NCBI GenBank assembly: GCA_902612235.1
Contig: CACMCJ010000010.1
Coordinates: 1-33,374 of the forward strand
DNA from: an uncultured Pelagibacteraceae bacterium
Lineage (GTDB): Bacteria; Pseudomonadota; Alphaproteobacteria; Pelagibacterales; Pelagibacteraceae
DNA: 33,374 nucleotides
Direction: 5' to 3'
Every line of letters begins with the position of its first letter. Position 1 is the first letter of the stretch. The notes beneath the pieces were generated by a model. It was not told where the DNA came from. It ran no database searches and saw only the letters and a list, made by a program, of their open reading frames with translations. Made by a program: the position numbers and the translations under genes. Shown here piece after piece: positions 1 through 11,400 of the stretch.

Positions 1-186
1 TTTAGTAGAACCTCTAATCTGATTTCTTTGTTTAGTTTTTGCTGTTCGAGGTTTTGAGTGATTGAGTTGCCAATCAATCACTGATTTTATCAATTTATGA
101 TTCACTTTGAGCTTGATCATTTTGTCTGACACTTCAATTGTCTCGTTCTTTTTTGAAACATCGATATTTAAAAGTGGTAATTTCAT
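1..186 (-). CDS. rplD: 50S ribosomal protein L4, N-terminal part (cut by window edge)
   Basis: Only the first 62 codons lie in the window; the gene continues past position 1. The translation begins MKLPLLNID and reaches the L4 hallmark KPRTAKTKQRNQIRGSTK, which matches the conserved basic segment that introduces the rRNA-contacting loop of L4. L4 binds 23S rRNA and lines the peptide exit tunnel. It starts 3 nt after the rplC stop, so it is cotranscribed and probably translationally coupled with rplC, as in the S10 operon of other bacteria. In E. coli L4 also represses the S10 operon through a leader upstream of rpsJ, and that leader has no room here because rpsJ lies 2 nt after fusA. The N-terminal identification is firm; nothing can be said about the missing remainder. 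Confidence 0.93.
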   Translation of the reverse strand, partial: MKLPLLNIDVSKKNETIEVSDKMIKLKVNHKLIKSVIDWQLNHSKPRTAKTKQRNQIRGSTK

Positions 187-189
187 GAT

Positions 190-894
190 TTATTTTTTAC
201 CTTTCTTTGACTCAGCTTTTTTAACTTTTGCATCATATTTTTCTGAAATAGTTTTCTTTGTGATATTTTTTACAGACTCTCTCAAAAAAACTGTGGTATT
301 TTTTGAGCCAGGTATTGATCCTCTTAAATATAACAAATTGTTTTCTAGATCTGACTTAATAATTTCTAAATTAAGCATTGTTCTTAATTTGTCTCCCATA
401 TGTCCTGCCATTTTTTTCCCTTTAAAAACTTTACCTGGGTCTTGTCTTTGTCCTGTTGAACCATGTGATCTATGCGAGACGGAAACACCGTGTGATGCTC
501 TTAATCCTCCAAAATTCCATCTTTTCATAACACCTGCAAATCCCTTACCAATTGTTTTTGATCTTACATCTAAGAATTTTTTATCTTTAAATACCTCTAA
601 ACCAAGTTCATTTCCTTCTTTGAATGTTTCATTATTTTCTACTCTAAATTCTTTAAGTAACTTTTTTGGTTCTGTTTTTTTTTTAGCAAAATAACCTTTC
701 ATTTGTTTTGTGAGTTTTGAATTTTTAATACTAAAGAATCCAACTTTTATAGCGTTATATCCTTGTTTGTCTTTAGTGATAACATCCATCACTCTACCTT
801 TTTCAATTTTTATTACAGTCACAGGAACAGACTGACCGCTTTTCATAAATTCACGAGTCATTCCAATTTTAGTTCCTATCAATCCTATGCTCAT
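190..894 (-). CDS. rplC: 50S ribosomal protein L3
   Basis: Translation of 234 residues starting MSIGLIGTKIGMTREF, the classic L3 opening. The central segment around residues 130-170 (GGLRASHGVSVSHRSHGSTG, then QDPGKVFKGKKMAGHMG) is the conserved L3 loop that reaches toward the peptidyl-transferase centre. L3 is a primary 23S rRNA-binding protein needed early in 50S assembly. The length exceeds the E. coli protein (209) because of a lysine-rich C-terminal tail (KKAESKKGKK), which is common in alphaproteobacterial L3. The ATG is 1 nt after the rpsJ stop and the stop is 3 nt before rplD, so it sits inside a continuous operon. The conserved glutamine of the GQRQDPG stretch, methylated by PrmB in other bacteria, is present. 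Confidence 0.98.
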   Translation of the reverse strand: MSIGLIGTKIGMTREFMKSGQSVPVTVIKIEKGRVMDVITKDKQGYNAIKVGFFSIKNSKLTKQMKGYFAKKKTEPKKLLKEFRVENNETFKEGNELGLEVFKDKKFLDVRSKTIGKGFAGVMKRWNFGGLRASHGVSVSHRSHGSTGQRQDPGKVFKGKKMAGHMGDKLRTMLNLEIIKSDLENNLLYLRGSIPGSKNTTVFLRESVKNITKKTISEKYDAKVKKAESKKGKK

Positions 895-895
895 T

Positions 896-1204
896 TTAAA
901 TTTTTATCTCTATGTCTACCCCTGAAGCTAAGTCTAATTTCATTAAAGCTTCGACTGTTTGTGGAGTTGGTTCAATAATATCAATTAATCTCTTATGTGT
1001 TCTTGACTCAAACTGTTCTCTACTTTTTTTATCAATATGTGGTGAACGTAAAACAGTATATCTCTCAATTCTTGTAGGTAATGGGATTGGTCCTTTAACC
1101 TGTGCTCCGGTTCTTTTAGCTGTGTTTACAATCTCTTCTGTAGAAAGATCTAATATTTTATTATCGTAAGCTTTAAGATGTATTCTTATATTTTGATTTT
1201 CCAT
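896..1204 (-). CDS. rpsJ: 30S ribosomal protein S10 (NusE)
   Basis: A 102-residue protein of normal S10 length, with [14 protein letters not shown] at the N-terminus, [19 protein letters not shown] in the middle and the [16 protein letters not shown] segment. S10 belongs to the 30S head and, as NusE, pairs with NusB and NusG in antitermination and transcription-translation coupling. Its start lies 2 nt from the fusA stop. In most bacteria tuf sits between these two genes and a long regulated leader precedes rpsJ; both are absent, so rpsJ must be transcribed from the str promoter or from a promoter inside fusA. NusG, its partner, is encoded in the upstream cluster at 14643-15167. Confidence 0.98.
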   Translation of the reverse strand: MENQNIRIHLKAYDNKILDLSTEEIVNTAKRTGAQVKGPIPLPTRIERYTVLRSPHIDKKSREQFESRTHKRLIDIIEPTPQTVEALMKLDLASGVDIEIKI

Positions 1205-1206
1205 AA

Positions 1207-3282
1207 TTATGCTAGTTTTTTTGTTACTTCATCCTGTACGTTTTGTGGGACTTTATCATAATGACTAAATTGCATCGTATATTGAGCTCTTCCTTGAGTA
1301 GAAGATCGTAGATTATTAATATAACCAAACATATTTGCTAAAGGCACAGTTGCATTAATCGCTGTAGCATTTCCTCTAGGTTCGGTAGAGCCAACTTGTC
1401 CTCTTCTACTATTCAAATCACCAATTACATCGCCCATAAATTCTTCTGGCGTAACTACTTCGACTTTCATCATTGGCTCCAATAATTTTAAAGTAGCTTT
1501 TTGACATGCGTCTCTAAAGCAAGCTCTACTCGCAATTTCGAAAGCTAATACACTAGAGTCAACTTCATGATGTAAGCCGTCTAAAATTTTCACTTTATAA
1601 TCGATTATTGGAAACCCAGCTAAGATTCCGCTGTCAGAAACACTTTCAACTCCTTTTTCAACGCCTGGAATAAACTCTTTAGGAATGGAACCACCCTTAA
1701 TCAAATTTTCAACTTCCCTGCCTTTTCCTGCCTCCAGAGGTTCTACACTCAATTTAACTTTTGCAAATTGACCAGCACCACCACTTTGTTTCTTATGTAT
1801 GTATTCCATTTCAGCAGAACCCAGTATTGTTTCTCTATAAGCTACTTGCGGAGCACCTATGTTCGCCTCTACTTTAAACTCCCTTTTCATCCTATCTACA
1901 ATTATATCTAAATGTAATTCACCCATACCTTTAATTATCGTTTGACCTGATTCTTCATCAGATGAAACTCTAAATGAAGGATCCTCTTTAGCTAATCTTG
2001 CTAATGCTTCACCCATTTTTTCTTGATCACCTTTTGTTTTAGGTTCAACTGCAATTTCTATTACTGGGTCTGGAAATTCCATAGGTTCTAATAAAATTGG
2101 ATTTTTTGAATCGCACAAAGTATGGCCAGTTATAGTATGTTTTAAACCGGCTAAAGCAACAATATCTCCTGCACTAGCTGTCTTTATATCTTCTCTACTA
2201 TTAGCATGCATAAGTAGCATTCTTCCTATTCTCTCATCTTTATCTTTTGATGAATTTAAAATAGAAGTACCTGCATTTAAAGTTCCTGAATAAATTCTGA
2301 TAAATGTTAAAGAACCAACAAAAGGGTCATTAGCAACTTTAAAAGCTAAAGCTGAGAAGTTTTCCTTTTCATTAAAATTAATTGTTACTTTTTCATCTGA
2401 GCCTACTTTTGTTCCATCAATTGATTTTAAATCACTAGGACTTGGTAAATAGTCTATGACTGCATCAAGTAAAGGTTGCACACCTTTATTTTTAAATGCT
2501 GAACCTGTTGTTATAGGTACAAAATTAAAAGCTAGTGTCCCTTTTCGAATGCATTTAATTAATTCTGCTTCTGAAGGTTCTTTTCCATCTAAATAAGACT
2601 CCATCAGTTTTTCGTCTTCTTCAACCGCTGCTTCTACTAGTTCTTTTCTATATTTTTCAGTTTTTTCTTTTAACTCTGCAGGAATGTCTACATATTCAAA
2701 TTTTGCACCTAAATCCTCGTTTTGCCAAACAATTCCTTTCATTTTTACTAAATCAACTACACCCTTTAGGTCTGCCTCAGAACCAATAGGAATTTGAAGT
2801 ACTAATGGTTTACAGCCAAGTCTATCTTTAATCATATCAACACATCTATAAAAATCAGCTCCAGTTCTATCAAGTTTATTTACAAAACAAATTCTTGGAA
2901 CTTTATATTTATCTGCTTGACGCCATACTGTTTCAGATTGAGGTTCAACACCTGCAACTCCATCAAAAACAGCTACAGCTCCGTCTAAAACCTTTAATGA
3001 TCTTTCCACTTCAATTGTGAAATCTACGTGACCTGGTGTATCGATTATATTAATTCTATGGTCTCTCCAAAAACATGTTGTTGCTGCTGAAGTAATAGTA
3101 ATACCTCTTTCTTGTTCTTGTTCCATCCAATCCATAGTCGCTGCACCATCATGGACCTCACCTATTTTGTGGCTTTTGCCAGTATAATATAAAATTCTTT
3201 CGGTAGTGGTTGTTTTACCGGCATCTATATGCGCCATGATGCCTATGTTTCTATATTTATCCAATGTATATTTTGTTGCCAT
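1207..3282 (-). CDS. fusA: Translation elongation factor G
   Basis: A 691-residue GTPase that drives ribosomal translocation and, with RRF, ribosome recycling. GTP-binding motifs are intact: P-loop AHIDAGKT at residues 17-24, switch I RGITIT near 59-64, DTPGH at 81-85 with the catalytic His84, and NKLD at 135-138. The later domains include the EF-G hallmarks GMGELHLDI (domain III), AYRETI (start of IV) and the C-terminal [18 protein letters not shown]. The length is standard for bacterial EF-G, with no sign of a second, diverged copy in the window. It is 6 nt from rpsG upstream and 2 nt from rpsJ downstream; the usual downstream tuf gene is missing. The ATG is fixed by homology ([20 protein letters not shown]). 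Confidence 0.99.
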   Translation of the reverse strand: MATKYTLDKYRNIGIMAHIDAGKTTTTERILYYTGKSHKIGEVHDGAATMDWMEQEQERGITITSAATTCFWRDHRINIIDTPGHVDFTIEVERSLKVLDGAVAVFDGVAGVEPQSETVWRQADKYKVPRICFVNKLDRTGADFYRCVDMIKDRLGCKPLVLQIPIGSEADLKGVVDLVKMKGIVWQNEDLGAKFEYVDIPAELKEKTEKYRKELVEAAVEEDEKLMESYLDGKEPSEAELIKCIRKGTLAFNFVPITTGSAFKNKGVQPLLDAVIDYLPSPSDLKSIDGTKVGSDEKVTINFNEKENFSALAFKVANDPFVGSLTFIRIYSGTLNAGTSILNSSKDKDERIGRMLLMHANSREDIKTASAGDIVALAGLKHTITGHTLCDSKNPILLEPMEFPDPVIEIAVEPKTKGDQEKMGEALARLAKEDPSFRVSSDEESGQTIIKGMGELHLDIIVDRMKREFKVEANIGAPQVAYRETILGSAEMEYIHKKQSGGAGQFAKVKLSVEPLEAGKGREVENLIKGGSIPKEFIPGVEKGVESVSDSGILAGFPIIDYKVKILDGLHHEVDSSVLAFEIASRACFRDACQKATLKLLEPMMKVEVVTPEEFMGDVIGDLNSRRGQVGSTEPRGNATAINATVPLANMFGYINNLRSSTQGRAQYTMQFSHYDKVPQNVQDEVTKKLA

Positions 3283-3288
3283 ATTTTT

Positions 3289-3759
3289 TTACCACCTAAA
3301 GTGAGCAAAAGCTTTATTAGCCTCTGCCATTTTATGTGTATCCTCTCTTTTTTTAATAGCTGAACCTTTATTTTGAGACGCATCAATTATTTCAGAATAT
3401 AATTTATCTGCCATTGTTTTATTTTTTCTTTTTCTAGTAGCGTCCATTATCCATCTTAATGCTAAAGCTTGAGCTCTTTTTGATTTTACTTCTACTGGTA
3501 CTTGATAGGTTGCTCCACCCACTCTTCTCGATCTACATTCTAAATTTGGTTTTACATTACTTATCGCAGTGTTAAATATTTTTAAAGGATCTTCTTTATT
3601 TTTGGATTTAATTTTATCCAATGCATCATATAATATTTTTTCTGCAGTAGATCTTTTTCCGTCATACATTATTGAATTAATAAATTTAGAAATAATTTCC
3701 GAATGAAATTTAGGATCAGGATAAACTTTTCTAATTGGTGCTTTTCTTTTACGTGACAT
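3289..3759 (-). CDS. rpsG: 30S ribosomal protein S7
   Basis: A 156-residue protein with the S7 opening ([18 protein letters not shown]), the conserved [18 protein letters not shown] helix pair, [16 protein letters not shown] in the beta-hairpin, and the C-terminal segment ending AFAHFRW. S7 nucleates assembly of the 30S head by binding 16S rRNA and contacts the E-site tRNA. In E. coli it represses the str operon by binding the rpsL-rpsG intergenic RNA. Here that gap is 3 nt, so an S7 site of the E. coli type cannot exist in the spacer. It lies 6 nt before fusA in the same operon. Confidence 0.99.
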   Translation of the reverse strand: MSRKRKAPIRKVYPDPKFHSEIISKFINSIMYDGKRSTAEKILYDALDKIKSKNKEDPLKIFNTAISNVKPNLECRSRRVGGATYQVPVEVKSKRAQALALRWIMDATRKRKNKTMADKLYSEIIDASQNKGSAIKKREDTHKMAEANKAFAHFRW

Positions 3760-3762
3760 AAT

Positions 3763-4134
3763 TTATTTGGGTTTTTTTGTTCCGTACAATGATCTTCTTT
3801 TTTTACGATTAGCTACACCTTGTGTATCTAAGTTTCCTCTTAAAATATGATAACGTACACCAGGCAAATCTTTTACTCTTCCACCTCTTAGCAAAACTAC
3901 AGAATGCTCTTGCAAGTTATGCCCTTCTCCTGGGATATAAGCAGTAACTTCAAAGCCGTTTGATAATCTAACTCTAGCTACTTTTCTGAGTGCTGAGTTA
4001 GGTTTCTTTGGAGTTGTAGTATAAACTTTGACACAAACACCACGCTTAAGTGGTTGTTTTTCTAAAGCAGGCACTTTGTTTCGAGCTATGGGTTTAACTC
4101 TACTTCGTTTTATCAACTGATTTATAGTCGGCAT
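3763..4134 (-). CDS. rpsL: 30S ribosomal protein S12
   Basis: A 123-residue S12, first gene of the str operon after a 150-nt leader. The decoding-centre loops are canonical: [11 protein letters not shown] at residues 41-51 and GGRVKDLPG at 84-92. Lys43 and Lys88, where substitutions give streptomycin resistance in other bacteria, have the wild-type residue, so the ribosome is predicted streptomycin-sensitive at this protein. Asp89, the residue methylthiolated by RimO in E. coli, is present. The ATG lies about 90 nt downstream of the predicted str promoter start. The gene is followed 3 nt later by rpsG. Confidence 0.99.
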   Translation of the reverse strand: MPTINQLIKRSRVKPIARNKVPALEKQPLKRGVCVKVYTTTPKKPNSALRKVARVRLSNGFEVTAYIPGEGHNLQEHSVVLLRGGRVKDLPGVRYHILRGNLDTQGVANRKKRRSLYGTKKPK

Positions 4135-4187
4135 AATTATATTTTGAAGTTAAAGTAAGATAAGCTTATGTGTTTCTGGTTAGTGTT

Positions 4188-4207
4188 TAAGGCTATAATA
4201 TGCCTTA
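4188..4207 (-). promoter_or_regulatory. Small hairpin in the str-operon leader
   Basis: A perfect 6-bp inverted repeat, TAAGGC and GCCTTA, encloses an 8-nt loop (TATAATAT on the plus strand) in the untranslated leader of rpsL. It is the only clear fold in the 150-nt rpoC-rpsL spacer. There is no U-tract next to it, so it is not a canonical terminator. On the minus strand the loop contains TATTAT, which could be a second -10 box, with a weak TTTGAA-like -35 around 4217-4222. Hairpin and second promoter are alternatives I cannot separate from sequence alone. Confidence 0.35.
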
Positions 4208-4231
4208 CTTCTAACATTCAAAATGTGCCGT

Positions 4232-4259
4232 AAACTAGCATTGAAATTGTAAAAGTCAA
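4232..4259 (-). promoter_or_regulatory. Predicted sigma70-type promoter of the str/S10 operon
   Basis: On the minus strand, -35 TTGACT (4254-4259) is separated by 16 nt from -10 TAGTTT (4232-4237), which is preceded by TGC, an extended -10 element. Transcription would start near 4225 and give a leader of about 90 nt before rpsL. It is the best promoter match in the rpoC-rpsL spacer (4135-4284). No terminator is seen between rpoC and this promoter, so readthrough from rpoBC is also likely. Confidence 0.55.
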
Positions 4260-4284
4260 CTTATATTGAGGTTATTATTTTAGA

Positions 4285-7200
4285 TTAAGTTGTTTGTTCT
4301 GGAGCCTTTTGGGCATCCTCTATCTGCTGTTTTTTTAAATCTTCCAGTCTTGCTTTATCTTGCTCTCTCGCCTGTTTGTCCCACTCCATTTTTGTTAACC
4401 CTGTTCCTGCTGGGACTAATCTTCCGACTATTACATTCTCTTTAAGGCCTTCAAGTGTATCTGTTTTACCCTTTATGGAAGCGTCAGTTAAAACTCTTGT
4501 CGTTTCCTGGAAAGATGCAGCTGATATGAATGAGTTTGTTTGTAAAGAAGCTTTTGTTATTCCTAAAAGAATTCTTTCAAAAACTGCTGGTTTCTTCTTA
4601 TTAACAACTAGTTCGTCATTAATCTTATTAATTTCAAGAAGATCAATAACTTCACCCATTAATAAATCTGAATCACCGGGATCTTTAATTTCTACTCTTT
4701 TTAACATTTGTCTTACAATTGTTTCAATATGTTTATCATTGATTACTACACCTTGCATCCTGTAAACTTCTTGTACTTCTGTCACAAAATATTCAGTTAA
4801 TTTTTCTACTCCTAAAACTCTTAAAATATCATGAGGTAGTGGAGCTCCATCAAGAAGGTACTCACCTTTTTTAATTTTTTCACCTTGATTGAAATTTACG
4901 TGTTTACCTTTAGGTATTAGATAATTCGAATTCTCTCCATTAGCAGAAACTATTGAAATCTTTTGTTTTCCTCTTACCTCTTTTCCAAATTCAATTACTC
5001 CATCATTTTCAGCAATGATAGCACTATCTTTTGGTTTTCTTGCCTCAAATAACTCTGCTACTCTTGGCAAACCTCCGGTTATATCTTTGGTCTTTGAAGT
5101 TTCTTTTGGTAATCTTGCCAAAACATCACCTGCAGATATTTTTTGACCATCTTTCACTGATAAAATTGTATCAGGAACTAAATAGTATCTTGCTTCATTA
5201 CCATCCGCTTTTTTAATAATTTCACCTTGATTATCTCTTAATGTAATTCTGGGCTTTAATTCAGAATTTTTCGATAAAGATTTCCAATCTGTAACTGATT
5301 TTGAAGATAAGCCTGTAGCATCATCTAAAGTTTCTGTTAAAGATACGCCTTCATTTAAATCCATATAGTTTACAATTCCTGATGTTTCAGCAATTACTGG
5401 CAGTGTATAGGGGTCCCATTCTGCAATTTTTTTTCCTTTAAATACTTTTTCTCCGTCTTTAAAAAATAATTTTGAACCATAATTAACTTTATATATAGCT
5501 AACTGTCTCCCGCTTTCATCCTCGATACTTAATTGAGTATTTCTACCCATTACAATCATATTTTTCTTAGAGTCTTCAATTAAGTTTTTATTTATTATGT
5601 TTAATTTACCATCAGTTTGAGCAACTATTTGTGATTCTTCTTTTATTTGTGCTGTGCCACCAACGTGAAAAGTTCTCATTGTTAGCTGAGTACCAGGCTC
5701 TCCGATTGATTGAGCAGCTATCATTCCTACAGCCTCTCCAATACTAACTAGCTTGCCCCGAGCTAAATCTCTTCCATAACATATCTGGCAAACTCCTTTA
5801 GTTGAAGCACAAGTTATTACTGAGTAAACATTTACTGATTTTACTCCAGCTGCATCTATTTTTTCACAATCAAATTCATCAATTAATTTATTTTTTTTAA
5901 TTATTATTTCACCCGTTACTGGATTTTTAATATTTTCAGCTATAACTCTTCCTAAAACTCTTTCAGACAAACTTACAAGAATGTTACCGCCCTCTATTAT
6001 TTCAGAAATAGTAACGGAAGACCTTTTCTTGGGATCACATTCAGCTTTCGTTATTTGAACATCTTGGGCTACATCACATAATCTTCTGGTTAAATAGCCT
6101 GAGTTTGCAGTTTTTAAAGCAGTATCTGCTAATCCTTTTCTGGCTCCGTGAGTTGAATTAAAATATTCTAGAACTGAAAGACCTTCTTTAAAATTTGCAA
6201 TTATAGGAGTTTCGATAATTTCTCCAGATGGTTTAGCAATAAGTCCTCTCATTCCAGCTAACTGTTTCATTTGTGCTTGGGATCCTCTTGCGCCAGAATC
6301 TGCCATCATGTAAACAGAATTAGTTTCAATTCTATCGTCGTCGTAAACTTTTTCAGCAGAAGAAATCTCTTTCATCATTTCATTAGCAACCGTATCTGTG
6401 CATTTTGACCATATATCAACTACTTTATTATATTTTTCTCCACGAGTGATTAGGCCGTCTGAATATTGTTTTTCATATTCTTCTATTTGTTTTTTTGTAT
6501 TACCTATTAAATTCTCTTTAGTCTTGGGGATTAATAAATCATCTTTCCCGAAAGAAATACCAGCTTTAAAGGCATGCTTAAATCCAAGAGATTTAATTCT
6601 ATCACAAAAAATTACTGTTTCTTTTTGACCGCAAAATCTAAAGATTGTGTCTATTATTTCAGAAACATTTTTTTTAGTTAAAAGTCGGTTAACTAAGCTA
6701 AATTTAATATTAAAATTAGCTGGCAGCACGTTTGCTAGCAAAAATCTGCCTGCTGTACTTGTGTATTTTTCAACTTTTGGGCTCCCATCTTGATTCACTG
6801 TCTTGAAAGTGGAGATAATTTTTGTATGCAAACTAATTGATTTATTTTCTAAAGCCTGTTCAATTTCATTAATACCATAAAAAATACCTTTTGGTTTTTT
6901 CTCATTTTCAGTGGCTTGAGATAGGTAATAAATACCAAGCACTATATCTTGGCTAGGCACAATAATAGGTCGTCCATTTGAAGGACTAAGAATATTGTTT
7001 GTTGACATCATTAAAACCCTCGCTTCTAGTTGGGCCTCTAAACTAAGAGGGATATGAACTGCCATTTGATCACCGTCGAAATCTGCATTAAATGCTGCAC
7101 ATACAAGCGGGTGTAACTCAATTGCATTCCCTTCTATTAATTTGGCTTCAAAAGCTTGAACACCTAGTCTGTGTAAAGTTGGAGCTCTATTGAGAAGAAC

Positions 7201-8472
7201 TGGATGCTCTCTAATAATATGTTCAAGAGAGTCCCAAACTTCACTTTTTTCTTTTTCTACTAATCTTTTGGCTTGTTTAATTGTTGTTGCTAAACCAAGT
7301 TTATCTAACCTAGCATAAAGAAATGGTTTAAATAATTCTAAAGCCATTTTCTTTGGTAAACCACATTGATGTAATTTTAATTCTGGACCAACTACAATTA
7401 CTGAACGTCCTGAGTAATCAACTCTTTTACCAAGTAAATTTTGTCTAAATCTACCTTGTTTGCCTTTAAGCATCTCTGCAAGAGATTTAAGAGGTCTTTT
7501 ACCTGTTCCTGTAATTACTCTACCTCTTCTACCATTATCAAATAAAGCATCTACCGACTCCTGAAGCATTCTCTTTTCGTTTCGAACGATGATGTCTGGG
7601 GCTTTTAAATCTAAAAGTCTTTTTAACCTATTATTTCTATTAATAACTCTACGATAAAGATCATTTAAATCTGACGTGGCAAATCTTCCACCATCAAGCG
7701 GCACTAAAGGTCTCAATTCAGGTGGAATAACTGGTACTGATGTTAAAATCATCCACTCAGGTTTATTTCCCGATGAGATGAAAGACTCAATAAGTTTTAA
7801 TCTTTTGATAGTTCTTTCTTCTGTAACTTTAGACTTTATTTCTGGAAGTAAATCTCTTAGTTTTTTTTGTTCTTTTTTAAGATCCAAATTTAATAAAATT
7901 TCTCTTACAGCTTCTGCGCCAATACCTGCAGAAAAAGAGTCTTCACCAAACTCATCTTGTGCTTTCATAAGTGCTTCCTCGGATAATAGCTGGCCTTTTT
8001 TAAGAGTTGTTAATCCAGGCTCTATAACTATAAAACTTTCAAAGTATAAAACTTTTTCAACTTCTTTTAGTTTCATGTCTATCGCTAAAGATATTCGACT
8101 CGGCAATGATTTTAAAAACCATATATGGGCTACTGGACAAGCCAAATCTATGTGTCCCATTCTTTCTCTTCTGACGTTAGACTTAGTTACTTCAACTCCA
8201 CATTTTTCACAAATAATTCCTCTAAACTTCATTCTCTTGTACTTTCCACAAAGACATTCGTAATCTTTTACAGGGCCAAATATTCTTGAACAAAATAGAC
8301 CATCTTTCTCTGGTCTGAAAGTTCTATAGTTAATAGTCTCAGGTTTTTTTATTTCACCATAAGACCAAGATTTAATTTTTTCAGGGCTTGCCAGAGTGAT
8401 TTTTATATTATCAAAATTATTCTCTGGAACTACATTTTGATTATTAAAATTTTTTGTTAAATTCTTTTCCAT
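4285..8472 (-). CDS. rpoC: RNA polymerase beta' subunit
   Basis: A 1395-residue beta' subunit. The N-terminal zinc site is intact (C73, C75, C88, C91 in ECLCGKYKR...CEKCG). The catalytic Mg2+ motif NADFDGDQ is at residues 462-469. The second zinc site is also present (CDVAQ..., ITKAEC, then [17 protein letters not shown]), followed by the bridge-helix/trigger-loop stretch ([23 protein letters not shown]). The C-terminus carries the usual [10 protein letters not shown] segment. It assembles with beta, alpha and omega; the clamp and half of the active site are in this chain. Length is normal for an alphaproteobacterium, without large lineage insertions. The start is 1 nt after the rpoB stop. 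It is last in the upstream cluster before the rpsL leader. Confidence 0.99.
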   Translation of the reverse strand: MEKNLTKNFNNQNVVPENNFDNIKITLASPEKIKSWSYGEIKKPETINYRTFRPEKDGLFCSRIFGPVKDYECLCGKYKRMKFRGIICEKCGVEVTKSNVRRERMGHIDLACPVAHIWFLKSLPSRISLAIDMKLKEVEKVLYFESFIVIEPGLTTLKKGQLLSEEALMKAQDEFGEDSFSAGIGAEAVREILLNLDLKKEQKKLRDLLPEIKSKVTEERTIKRLKLIESFISSGNKPEWMILTSVPVIPPELRPLVPLDGGRFATSDLNDLYRRVINRNNRLKRLLDLKAPDIIVRNEKRMLQESVDALFDNGRRGRVITGTGKRPLKSLAEMLKGKQGRFRQNLLGKRVDYSGRSVIVVGPELKLHQCGLPKKMALELFKPFLYARLDKLGLATTIKQAKRLVEKEKSEVWDSLEHIIREHPVLLNRAPTLHRLGVQAFEAKLIEGNAIELHPLVCAAFNADFDGDQMAVHIPLSLEAQLEARVLMMSTNNILSPSNGRPIIVPSQDIVLGIYYLSQATENEKKPKGIFYGINEIEQALENKSISLHTKIISTFKTVNQDGSPKVEKYTSTAGRFLLANVLPANFNIKFSLVNRLLTKKNVSEIIDTIFRFCGQKETVIFCDRIKSLGFKHAFKAGISFGKDDLLIPKTKENLIGNTKKQIEEYEKQYSDGLITRGEKYNKVVDIWSKCTDTVANEMMKEISSAEKVYDDDRIETNSVYMMADSGARGSQAQMKQLAGMRGLIAKPSGEIIETPIIANFKEGLSVLEYFNSTHGARKGLADTALKTANSGYLTRRLCDVAQDVQITKAECDPKKRSSVTISEIIEGGNILVSLSERVLGRVIAENIKNPVTGEIIIKKNKLIDEFDCEKIDAAGVKSVNVYSVITCASTKGVCQICYGRDLARGKLVSIGEAVGMIAAQSIGEPGTQLTMRTFHVGGTAQIKEESQIVAQTDGKLNIINKNLIEDSKKNMIVMGRNTQLSIEDESGRQLAIYKVNYGSKLFFKDGEKVFKGKKIAEWDPYTLPVIAETSGIVNYMDLNEGVSLTETLDDATGLSSKSVTDWKSLSKNSELKPRITLRDNQGEIIKKADGNEARYYLVPDTILSVKDGQKISAGDVLARLPKETSKTKDITGGLPRVAELFEARKPKDSAIIAENDGVIEFGKEVRGKQKISIVSANGENSNYLIPKGKHVNFNQGEKIKKGEYLLDGAPLPHDILRVLGVEKLTEYFVTEVQEVYRMQGVVINDKHIETIVRQMLKRVEIKDPGDSDLLMGEVIDLLEINKINDELVVNKKKPAVFERILLGITKASLQTNSFISAASFQETTRVLTDASIKGKTDTLEGLKENVIVGRLVPAGTGLTKMEWDKQAREQDKARLEDLKKQQIEDAQKAPEQTT

Positions 8473-8473
8473 T

Positions 8474-11400
8474 TTAATTTAATTCTATATTTAAACCTAA
8501 AGCTCTTATTTCTTTTACTAAAACGTTAAAAGACTCTGGTACACCTGATTCAAAATTATTATTACCTTTAACAATTGTCTCGTAAACTTTTGTTCTTCCA
8601 GCTACGTCATCCGACTTGACAGTCAAAATTTCTTGCAATGTATATGATGCTCCATAAGCCTCTAGCGCCCAAACTTCCATTTCACCAAATCTTTGGCCAC
8701 CTAATTGTGCTTTACCGCCTAGAGGTTGTTGAGTAACTAAACTGTATGGACCAGTTGATCTAGCGTGAATCTTATCTTCAACCAAATGATTCAGCTTCAA
8801 CATATATATTATTCCAACAGTAACAGGTCGATCAAACTTTTCTCCTGTTTGACCGTTCCACAACTGTGTTTGACCTGAATTTGGTAATTTTGCCAGATCA
8901 AGCATTTTAGAGATATCATCAGTACTAGCACCATCAAATACTGGAGTAGATATGGGAACGCCCTTTGAAATATTTTCTACTAACTCAGCTATTTCTTTTT
9001 TATTCAATTTAGATATGACGTTTTCAAAGTATTCTTTTCCGTAAATTTCTTTTAGTTTTTCTTTAATTTTATCAATTTTATTTTCAAAATCTTTAAGATA
9101 AACTCTTATTTGTTCTCCGAGTTCTGAACAAGACCAGCCTAGATGTGTTTCCAAAATCTGACCAACGTTCATTCTACTAGGTACACCTAAAGGATTTAGC
9201 ACTATATCTACCGGTTTACCATTTGCTAAATACGGCATATCTTCAACTGGTACTATCTTACTAACTACTCCTTTGTTGCCATGCCGTCCTGCCATTTTAT
9301 CACCCGGCATCAATCTTCTCTTAACTGCAACAAAAACTTTAACTACTTTCATTACTGTTGGCAAAAGATCGTCACCTGATTGAATTTTAGAAACTTTATC
9401 TTCAAATCTTAGTTTAATATCTTCAGAGGCTTCTTCAAATTGATTCTTTAATTTTTCTAAATTTTCATTTATTTCATTTTTTGAAAATGAAAATTTCCAA
9501 AGATCTTTTAGATTTAAGTTTTCAAAGTCATTTTTGTTTAAAGTTGTGCCTGGTTTCAAGTCTTTATATTGTTTGTTAATACTTTGGTTATTTAATAAGT
9601 CAATAGCTCTCAGTTTTATATTTCGATTAAGAATTTCTTCCTCAACCTTTTTATCTTCTTGAACTGATTCTATTTCTGCTCTCTCTATTGCAATAGATCT
9701 TTCATCTTTTTCTATTCCATGCCTATTAAATACTCTAACATCGATAACTACACCGGTGCTTCCTGACGGAAGTTTAAGTGAAGAATCTCTAACATCTGTT
9801 GCCTTTTCACCAAAAATTGATCTTAATAGTTTTTCTTCTGGACTTGAAGATGTTTCACTTTTAGGAGTAACTTTTCCAACTAATATATCACCAGGTTTTA
9901 CCTCCGCACCAACATAAACAATTCCTGACTCGTCTAAATTTCTTAAACTCTCTTCACTAACATTCGGTATATCTCTAGTAATTTCTTCAGCACCAAGTTT
10001 TGTATCTCTAGCCATAGACTCGTATTCTTCAATGTGTACAGAAGTAAATACATCGTCAGTAACACATCTTTCAGAAATTAAAATAGAGTCTTCAAAATTG
10101 TAACCTTGCCAAGGCATAAAAGCTACAGTTACATTTTTACCTAATGCAAGTTCACCAAGTTTAGTAGCTGGGCCGTCAGCAATAATGTCTCCTTTTTTTA
10201 TTTGGTCACCAACTTTAACTAATGGTTTTTGATTTATACATGTGTTTTGATTGGATCTTTGAAATTTAGAAAGGTTATAAATATCTACTGCTGACTGAGA
10301 TAAATCAGTTACTTCAGTAGCTTTCACAACTATTCTTTTACCATCAATTTTATCTACTACTCCGTTTCTTTTAGCTACAATTGTTACTCCTGAATCTAAA
10401 GCTACATCGGACTCTATACCAGTGCCAACCAAAGGAGACTCTGGTTTTAATAATGGAACTGCTTGCCTCATCATATTGGATCCCATCAAAGCTCTATTAG
10501 CATCATCATTTTCTAAAAAAGGAATTAATGCAGCTGCAACTGAAACTAGTTGTTTTGGAGAGACATCTATAAAATCAATATTTTCTCTATTTGATAATTC
10601 AAAATTTAAATTTTTTCTGCAAGCGACAAGTTCTTCTTCGAAAGTTCCATCTTTTTTTGTTTTTGAGTTAGCTTGAGCAATGGTATATTTTTCTTCTTCA
10701 ATGGCAGATAAATATTTTATTTCTGAGGTTACTTTACCATTAACAACTTTCTTATATGGACTCTCTATATATCCAAATTTATTTACTCTACAATAAGTTG
10801 CTAAACTATTTATCAAACCAATATTTGGTCCCTCTGGCGTCTCTATTGGACATATTCTACCATAGTGCGTAGGATGAACATCACGAACTTCAAAACCGGC
10901 TCTTTCTCTAGTGAGGCCACCAGGACCTAAAGCTGATACTCTTCTTTTATGAGTAATTTCAGATAAAGGATTGGTTTGATCCATAAATTGTGAGAGTTGT
11001 GAAGTAGCAAAAAAGTCTTTTAAAGAAGTTGTAATAGGCTTAGCATTAATTAGATCTTGTGGCATAGCAGACTCAATTTCTAAAAAAGTAGACATTTTCT
11101 CTTTTACTGTTCTTTCCATTCTTAAAAGACCTATTCTAAAATGATTTTCAACTAATTCTCCTACTGATCTGACTCTTCTATTCCCTAAATGATCGATATC
11201 ATCAACATCTCCTTTTCCATCTCTTAAATCCAACATAAATTTAATAATTTCAACAATATCTTCTTTACTCAGAATAGTTTTTTTATCACTAATTTTTAAA
11301 GCTAATTTAGAATTTAATTTTACTCTACCTACTTCTGATAAATCATATCTTTCTTTTTTAAAATATAAGTTATTAAAAATTTCTTCTGCAACTTCAATTG

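Noticed and set aside
107-694. Plus-strand open frame of 195 codons across the rplC/rplD region
   Set aside because: It lies antisense to rplC, has no recognisable domain and is explained by the codon bias of rplC on the other strand.
7676-8263. Plus-strand open frame of 195 codons inside rpoC
   Set aside because: Antisense to a highly conserved part of rpoC; no family features.
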